A DNA stretch of 10,193 bases from assembly GCA_036266975.1 (NCBI GenBank), contig DATAWZ010000001.1:1-10193 (forward strand), given 5' to 3'. Below are positions 6,034-10,193 of the stretch, piece after piece. Both the position numbers and the translations under genes were made by a program. Positions within the stretch are counted from its first letter, which is position 1, and each line of letters begins with the position of its first letter. Source of the stretch: DATAWZ01 sp036266975 (GTDB lineage: Bacteria > Actinomycetota > Thermoleophilia > Solirubrobacterales > Solirubrobacteraceae). The notes beneath the pieces are model-generated. The model ran no database searches. It was not told the DNA's origin and saw nothing but the letters and a program-made list of their open reading frames with translations.

Positions 6034-6198
6034 CTAGTGGTGCCTCCGGTAAATCCGGTCGTCGATTCGCGAGCGAAAATCGAGCATGGCCAGGACGCAG
6101 GGAGCCGGAATAGCAGCGCTATCTCGGCTCCCGAGGACGCCGCCAGGCGAAGATTTGCAGCCGCGAAGCGGGAGCGGATTTACAGGAGGTGCCACTAG
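6034..6198 (-). repeat. 165-bp dispersed inverted-terminus repeat, copy 2
   Basis: This complete copy is inverted relative to the other three, so its left end is at 6198 and its right end at 6034; CTAG occurs at both ends. It sits between two minus-strand genes, and its left CTAG contains the TAG stop codon of the carboxypeptidase gene, so it has the same orientation relative to upstream transcription as the other copies. Internal hairpin at 6100-6132; read on the minus strand, the 5' arm is GAGATAGC where others have GAAATAGC, again an A-to-G change that leaves a G-U pair. The copy differs from copy 1 at about three positions. Confidence 0.93.
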
Positions 6199-7625
6199 GG
6201 CGCGGTCGCGCCGCCGGTGCCCGGAGATGGGGATGAGGGTGAGGCGCCGGTGGAGGGCGCGGTTGTGGTGGGGGCGCCGCCGGGCGCGGTGGCGGTCCCG
6301 CCGGGAATCGTGACGGGGATGCCCGCCGGGAGCACCGGCACCTGGCCGCCCGGCGGTAGCTGCAGCGTGGTCCCGGCCGGCGTGCCGTCGCTGAAGCGCG
6401 CGATCGACTCGGCGATGCTGTCCTGGACCGCGTGGGCGGTGTACAGGCTGTCGTCGTCGTTCATCACCGCGAAGGCGATCGTGTGCCCACCGGCCGCCGT
6501 GCAGTAGCCGGCGAGGTTGGAGGCCCCGGTGAGGGTGCCCGTCTTGAGCTCGCAGTGGCCCCGTGCGGGCGTGCCCCGCATGCGGTCGGCCACCGTGCCG
6601 GTCTCGCCGGCGACCGCCATCTTTGAGCGCAGCGTCTCGCCGAGCGGGGTCGAGGCGATGTCGCCGAGCAGGTCGACGATCTGCAGGGCGGTCGTGTGGT
6701 CGCAGCCGCACAGCCCCGAGCCGTCGACCAGCGTGGGGTGCAGGCCGAGGGTGCTCGACAGGATCGAGCGCACGACCGCGGCGCCGGCCGCGCTCGTGCC
6801 GGCGCCGCCGACGCGGGCGCCCAGCTGCTTGAGCAGCATCTCGGCGAAGAAGTTGTTCGACGGCGGGAGCATCAGCCCCAGCAGCGAGGCGATGCTCGGC
6901 GACTCGACCGCGGCCAGGATACTCGCGGTGATCGGGGCGGTCCCCGCGCCGCTGCCGCCGCTGACGCTCACGTGGTCGTGCTGCAGCGCGGCCTCGAGCT
7001 CGTGGGCCGCCCAGGCAGCCGGGGCGTGCGTCCCGGTGGCGGTGCCGCGCTCGCCCCCCTCGTAGGCGAGCGCGCTGAGCGTGCCCTCCAGGTAGGGGTC
7101 GAAGGCGCCCTCGGTCGACGGGTCGCCGCGGTCATCGTCGAACAGCGACTCGTCGCCCAGGATGCGCCCGTGGACGTGGGTGATCCCGTCCGTGCTGGCC
7201 AGCTGCTTGGCCAGCACGGCCAGGTCGGCGGGGCCGAGCGCGGGGTCCCCGCCGCCGTGCAGGTAGAGCGTCCCGTTCCAGGTCCCGTTCGCGGCGCGCG
7301 TGCCCACGCCGAGCACGGTCGTCGGCAGGGTCGCGCTCGGACCGAGCTCGACCAGCGTGGTCCAGGAGGTGTAGAGCTTCTCGACCGAGGCCGGGGGGTG
7401 GGGAGTGGCGGCGTGGCTGGAGAACAGCACGCGCCCGCTGCTGAGGTCGACGGCCTCGGCGCTCGAGTCCGAGCCGGCGAGGTGCATCTGGGCCGTCAGG
7501 CGGGAGGCGAGGGCACCCGCGCCGAGGGTCGCGGCGCTCGCGGTCGCGGTCGCGAAGCCGAGCGCGAGGAGGGCGACCAGCAGCGCGCGCAGGCAACGGC
7601 CGTAGAATGCGGGGTCGATGGGCAA
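6195..7625 (-). CDS. dacB: D-alanyl-D-alanine carboxypeptidase/endopeptidase, PBP4 (peptidase S13) family
   Basis: The exported penicillin-binding protein would trim or cleave peptide cross-links in peptidoglycan. With the TTG start at 7625 it has 476 residues. It has a signal peptide (about 1-31, hydrophobic CLRALLVALLALGFATATASA), the active-site motif SVEK (Ser80-Lys83), SNN (256-258) and KTG (361-363), in the order and spacing of S13 enzymes. HGGGDPAL at about 123-130 is also typical. The last 50-60 residues are a Pro/Thr/Ser/Gly-rich tail, probably a disordered wall-spanning segment. The start is uncertain. An ATG at 7721 would add 32 residues before the signal peptide and overlap the divergent patatin gene. 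The stop codon TAG lies within the CTAG end of repeat copy 2. The YceI gene follows. Confidence 0.88.
   Translation of the reverse strand: MPIDPAFYGRCLRALLVALLALGFATATASAATLGAGALASRLTAQMHLAGSDSSAEAVDLSSGRVLFSSHAATPHPPASVEKLYTSWTTLVELGPSATLPTTVLGVGTRAANGTWNGTLYLHGGGDPALGPADLAVLAKQLASTDGITHVHGRILGDESLFDDDRGDPSTEGAFDPYLEGTLSALAYEGGERGTATGTHAPAAWAAHELEAALQHDHVSVSGGSGAGTAPITASILAAVESPSIASLLGLMLPPSNNFFAEMLLKQLGARVGGAGTSAAGAAVVRSILSSTLGLHPTLVDGSGLCGCDHTTALQIVDLLGDIASTPLGETLRSKMAVAGETGTVADRMRGTPARGHCELKTGTLTGASNLAGYCTAAGGHTIAFAVMNDDDSLYTAHAVQDSIAESIARFSDGTPAGTTLQLPPGGQVPVLPAGIPVTIPGGTATAPGGAPTTTAPSTGASPSSPSPGTGGATAP
7603..7608 (+). promoter_or_regulatory. Candidate -10 box for the patatin-like gene
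   Basis: TAGAAT differs from TATAAT at one position and lies 9 bases before the ATG at 7618, predicting a transcript start about 1-2 nt before that codon. It lies within the coding start of the divergent carboxypeptidase gene. No -35 was recognised, so this is a modest call. Confidence 0.35.
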
Positions 7626-8919
7626 CGTGGTCAAGCTCGAGCCCGGCGCCAAGGAGCGGTCCGCCGGCCGCGGGCGCTCGGCGGGCCCGCGCAGCACCAG
7701 CCAGGGTGACAGGCGTCGCATGAGCCCGCGCCACAAGACCGCGCTGGTCCTGGGCGGCGGCGGGTTCACGGGCGGCGTGTACGAGATCGGGGCGCTGCGG
7801 GCGCTCGACCTGCTCGCGGTCAACTCCACGGTCAACCAGTTTGATGTGTATGTCGGCACGTCGGCCGGCTCGTTCATCGCGGCGCTGTGCGCGAACGGCA
7901 TCACGCCCGAGGAGATGATGCGGGTGGTCTCTCGACAGGGTCCCATGCCGTTCAGAGACATCGATGTGGGCACGTTGTTGCGGATGAACTGGCTCGAATG
8001 CGCAAAAAAAGGCATTCAGCTGCCCTGGAGGGCCGCGATGCTCGCGCGCCAGATGGTCACCCAGTTCGGCCAGGTCTCGGCGGTCGACGTGGCCATCGGG
8101 ATCGCCGAGGCGCTGCCCTCCGGGCTCTACAGCGGCTCGGGGATCGAGTCCTACATCCGCAAGGTGCTCAGTGACCCCGATCGCACCGACGACTTCCGCA
8201 TGCTCGAGAACGAGCTCTACCTCGCCGCCGTCGACCTGGACACCTGCGAGCGCATCGTGTTCGGGGCCGAGGGGTGGGACGACATCCCGATCTCCACGGC
8301 GGTGCGGGCCTCGACCGCGCTGCCGATGGTCTACTCGCCGGCCCGCATCCGCGAGCGCGAGCTGATCGACGGCGGGATCGTCTCCACCACGAACCTCGAC
8401 ATCGCGGTGGAGTCGGGGGCGAAGTTCGTCGTGGTCGTCAACCCGCTCGTCCCGTTCGTCAACGACTTCCGCAAGGAGATCATGACCCTGCGCGGGCCCC
8501 GACCGCGGCGCGTGTCGGACATGGGCTTCCCGCAGATCGGCTACCAGGCGTTCAAGCTGCTCGCCTACCAGCGGCTGCACGAGATGGCGCGGCGCTGGGA
8601 GGATCGCTACCCCGGGGTGGACATCGTGCTGATCGAGCCGGAGGCCGACGACGAGCTCATGTTCCAGACCTCGATCATGAACTTCACCTCGCGGGTGGAC
8701 GTGGCGCGGCACGGCTTCATGTCGGTGACGCGCCAGCTCGCCGGGGACTACGAGCGCTTCCGCGAGGTGACCGCGCGCCACGGGATCGAGATCTCCGCGA
8801 CGCGCGTGAAGAACGTGATCCGCCACTTCGAGGCCGAGAAGGAGCGCACCGCGGCCTGGCGCAAGATCCTCGAGCAGACCACGAGCGCGCTGCTGCGCCA
8901 AGCCGGCTCCGGGGACTAG
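7618..8919 (+). CDS. Patatin-like phospholipase family protein
   Basis: The 433-residue protein is a predicted serine acyl hydrolase acting on membrane or storage lipids. It has the catalytic dyad of patatins: an oxyanion-hole loop LGGGGFTGG (about 45-53), the nucleophile elbow GTSAG with Ser82, and DGG with Asp251. No signal peptide or membrane segment is seen. The C-terminal 180 residues (VNPLVPF, RLHEMARRWEDRYPGVDIVLIEP and onward) fit a bacterial patatin subgroup, but the substrate is unknown. A second in-frame ATG at 7720 would give 399 residues, remove a low-complexity basic N-terminus and end the overlap with the divergent carboxypeptidase gene; it is a serious alternative. Codons around 7980-8020 are unusually A/T-rich, including an A7 run. 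The stop codon TAG (8917-8919) is part of the CTAG end of repeat copy 3. Confidence 0.9.
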   Translation: MGNVVKLEPGAKERSAGRGRSAGPRSTSQGDRRRMSPRHKTALVLGGGGFTGGVYEIGALRALDLLAVNSTVNQFDVYVGTSAGSFIAALCANGITPEEMMRVVSRQGPMPFRDIDVGTLLRMNWLECAKKGIQLPWRAAMLARQMVTQFGQVSAVDVAIGIAEALPSGLYSGSGIESYIRKVLSDPDRTDDFRMLENELYLAAVDLDTCERIVFGAEGWDDIPISTAVRASTALPMVYSPARIRERELIDGGIVSTTNLDIAVESGAKFVVVVNPLVPFVNDFRKEIMTLRGPRPRRVSDMGFPQIGYQAFKLLAYQRLHEMARRWEDRYPGVDIVLIEPEADDELMFQTSIMNFTSRVDVARHGFMSVTRQLAGDYERFREVTARHGIEISATRVKNVIRHFEAEKERTAAWRKILEQTTSALLRQAGSGD

Positions 8920-9080
8920 TGGCACCTCCTGTAAATCCGCTCCCGCTTCGCGGCGGCAAATCTTCGCCTGGCGGCGTCCTCGGGAGCCGAAATAGCGCTG
9001 CTATTCCGGCTCCCTGCGTCCTGGCCATGCTCGATTTTCGCTCGCGAATCGACGATCGGATTTACAGGAGGCACCACTAG
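8916..9080 (+). repeat. 165-bp dispersed inverted-terminus repeat, copy 3, joining two genes
   Basis: This complete copy runs CTAG (8916-8919) to CTAG (9077-9080), with the best-matched terminal repeats in the window (22 of 24). The left CTAG contains the patatin stop codon; the G of the right CTAG is the first base of the GTG start codon of the next gene. Internal hairpin at 8982-9014. Removing one copy with one CTAG would give ...GGGGACTAGTGACTCG..., in which the patatin stop and the next start share one base (TAGTG). That is a classic coupled gene junction, so the repeat very probably inserted into an existing operon. Confidence 0.94.
9066..9071 (+). promoter_or_regulatory. Repeat-borne Shine-Dalgarno sequence for the glycoside-hydrolase-like gene
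   Basis: AGGAGG in the right terminal repeat of copy 3 lies 8 nt before the GTG at 9080, an ideal position, and it decides that start. In the folded transcript it would pair with CCTCC of the left terminal repeat (8926-8930), so its accessibility may be controlled. Confidence 0.7.
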
Positions 9081-10057
9081 TGACTCGCCGATCGAGGCGA
9101 CGGGGCTGGATCGGCAGCCCGGTGATCGCCGTGGCGCTGCTCCTGGCCGCGCTCACCGCGAGTACCGTGGCGCCCTCGGCCAGCGCGCAATCGGCGGCGC
9201 TGCCGCCGGCCGCGACGGCGGCCATCTGGGGGATCGACAGCCAGACGTCGACGATCTTCAACGACCCACGCTGGGCCGCCCTGCCGCTCACCCACGTGCG
9301 CTACTTCGTGCCCTGGGACCTGAAGGACGACAAGCACTACCTGCGCGAGGCGGTCGTCTGGCTGCGCGCCGCGCACGCCCACCACGTCGACGTGCTGCTC
9401 GCGCTGACCCAGTCCGACCTGCGCGGCGAGAGCCACTACCTGCCCTCGGCGAGGGTCTACCGCTCGGCGGTCTCCTGGCTGATGCGCCGCTACCCGTGGA
9501 TCCGCGAGTGGACGCCGTGGAACGAGGCCGACCTGCTCGATCAGGCCACGCTCGAGCATCCGGGGAAGGCGGCCATGTACTGGCGCATCGCCCGCAGGCT
9601 GTGCCGCAGCTGCATCGTGACCTCGCCCTCGCTGGTCGGCTACCGCGCGCTGCCGACGTGGTGGCTGCCGCGCTTCCTGCGCGCGGCCCGCGGCCTGGAC
9701 GGCCCGTGGGCGCTGCACATCTACAACGACATCAACGAGTACAACGCCAACGACCTGAACTACTTCGAGCAGCACCTGCCCGGGCCGCTGTGGGTGACCG
9801 AGGTCGGCGGCTACCAGCACTTCTACAACTACCCGCCGAATCTGCAGCGCCAGGCGATCGCGCTCGAGTTCATGTTCACGATCGCCCCCTTCTACGCGCC
9901 GCGGGTCCAGCGCTGGTACCTGTACCAGTGGCTGGGCTCCTCGCCGAACTCGATCTGGGACACCGGTCTGCTCAATGACAACGGCAGCGCCCGGCCGGCG
10001 CTGCTCGTCGTGCAGCACTACCTGACCGGCCTGCCCTACGACAACCTGCCCTACTAG
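9080..10057 (+). CDS. Secreted glycoside-hydrolase-like (beta/alpha)8-barrel protein
   Basis: The 325-residue protein begins with a basic stretch and a hydrophobic core (PVIAVALLLAALTAS), with probable signal-peptidase cleavage after ASA at residue 36. The mature part resembles clan GH-A retaining glycosidases. WTPWNEADL contains Glu149 in the NE position of the usual acid/base residue at the end of strand 4, and LWVTEVGG contains Glu241 where the nucleophile is expected at the end of strand 7. THVRYFVPWDL, VDVLLALTQSD and WALHIYNDIN fit other barrel strands. The family is not identified and the substrate is unknown; an exported polysaccharide-degrading or wall-modifying enzyme is likely. The GTG start is supported by the AGGAGG at 9066-9071 inside repeat copy 3. 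The TAG stop (10055-10057) lies in the CTAG that begins repeat copy 4, so this gene is framed by repeats on both sides. Confidence 0.75.
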   Translation: MTRRSRRRGWIGSPVIAVALLLAALTASTVAPSASAQSAALPPAATAAIWGIDSQTSTIFNDPRWAALPLTHVRYFVPWDLKDDKHYLREAVVWLRAAHAHHVDVLLALTQSDLRGESHYLPSARVYRSAVSWLMRRYPWIREWTPWNEADLLDQATLEHPGKAAMYWRIARRLCRSCIVTSPSLVGYRALPTWWLPRFLRAARGLDGPWALHIYNDINEYNANDLNYFEQHLPGPLWVTEVGGYQHFYNYPPNLQRQAIALEFMFTIAPFYAPRVQRWYLYQWLGSSPNSIWDTGLLNDNGSARPALLVVQHYLTGLPYDNLPY

Positions 10058-10193
10058 TGGCACCTCCTGCAAATCCGCTCCCGCTTCGCGGCTGCAAATC
10101 TTCGCCTGGCGGCGTCCTCGGGAGCCGAAATAGCGCTGCTATTCCGGCTCCCTGCGTCCTGGCCATGCTCGATTTTCGCTCGCGAATCGACGA
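10054..10193 (+). repeat. 165-bp dispersed inverted-terminus repeat, copy 4 (cut by window edge)
   Basis: The first 140 bases of the repeat are present; the right terminal repeat lies beyond the window. It begins with the CTAG that contains the stop codon of the glycoside-hydrolase-like gene. It has TGCAAATCCG where copies 2 and 3 have TGTAAATCCG, and otherwise follows the consensus, including the hairpin at 10120-10152. A gene starting just past the right end would receive the repeat's GGAGG, as in copy 3. Confidence 0.9.

Noticed and set aside
7132..8925. Minus-strand 597-codon open frame across the patatin-like gene
   Set aside because: It overlaps two well-supported genes (patatin-like and carboxypeptidase). 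Its product is compositionally biased and shows no motif.
8917..9080. Short reading frames inside each repeat, such as MARTQGAGIAALF... on one strand and ...DFRSRIDDRIYRRHH on the other
   Set aside because: They recur only because the repeat recurs. They have no ribosome-binding site or consistent start, and they run into unrelated flanking sequence; the repeat's hairpins and inverted ends explain its conservation better.
137..10193. The recurring repeats as a CRISPR array
   Set aside because: The units are 165 bp, lie kilobases apart at gene ends and occur in both orientations; there are no regular spacers or cas genes.
1..10193. tRNA, rRNA or riboswitch genes
   Set aside because: No tRNA-like cloverleaf with conserved T-loop, rRNA segment or known riboswitch core was recognised by eye. 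The repeat's multi-hairpin fold lacks tRNA consensus bases.

Overview
The window reads as chromosomal DNA of a very GC-rich bacterium, most likely a high-GC Actinomycetota. This rests on near-total G/C at third codon positions, an RsbU/RsbW/RsbV-type partner-switching module, a TIGR00027-type methyltransferase and several TANNNT -10 boxes close to start codons. A Thermoleophilia/Solirubrobacterales-like host is my guess, not something the sequence proves.

Layout, left to right. (1) Bases 2-116 hold the C-terminal end of a probable transposase, followed 20 bp later by the first copy of a 165-bp dispersed repeat (137-301). (2) A SAM-dependent methyltransferase (minus) and a TetR regulator (plus) diverge from a short control region containing a 26-bp interrupted palindrome, a good operator candidate. 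(3) A stress-signalling block follows. A GAF-PP2C-HATPase protein and a STAS protein are on the minus strand with an ATGA overlap. They diverge across a 328-bp control region from a second STAS protein, followed by an HD-domain protein resembling ppGpp hydrolases. The likely logic is that the GAF domain senses a signal, the PP2C domain dephosphorylates STAS antagonists, and the HATPase domain phosphorylates them and/or holds an alternative sigma factor. No sigma-factor gene lies in the window. (4) On the minus strand a PBP4-type D-Ala-D-Ala carboxypeptidase is followed by a YceI-family protein, with repeat copy 2 between them. (5) On the plus strand a patatin-like lipase is followed by a secreted glycoside-hydrolase-like protein, with repeat copy 3 between them and copy 4 after the last stop codon, cut by the window edge.

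The most unusual content is the repeat family. All three complete copies are exactly 165 bp from CTAG to CTAG and differ from one another at only about 3-5 positions. They have 24-bp imperfect terminal inverted repeats and a strong internal hairpin in which the changes between copies keep G-U pairing. Three of the four copies begin in the TAG stop codon of the upstream gene. All four have the same orientation relative to upstream transcription, and the terminal repeats carry an outward-reading GGAGG. Copy 3 thereby supplies a well-placed Shine-Dalgarno sequence (AGGAGG, 8-nt spacer) and the first base of the GTG start codon of the downstream gene. The repeat behaves like a MITE or structured-RNA element that targets CTAG, preserves stop codons and carries its own ribosome-binding site.
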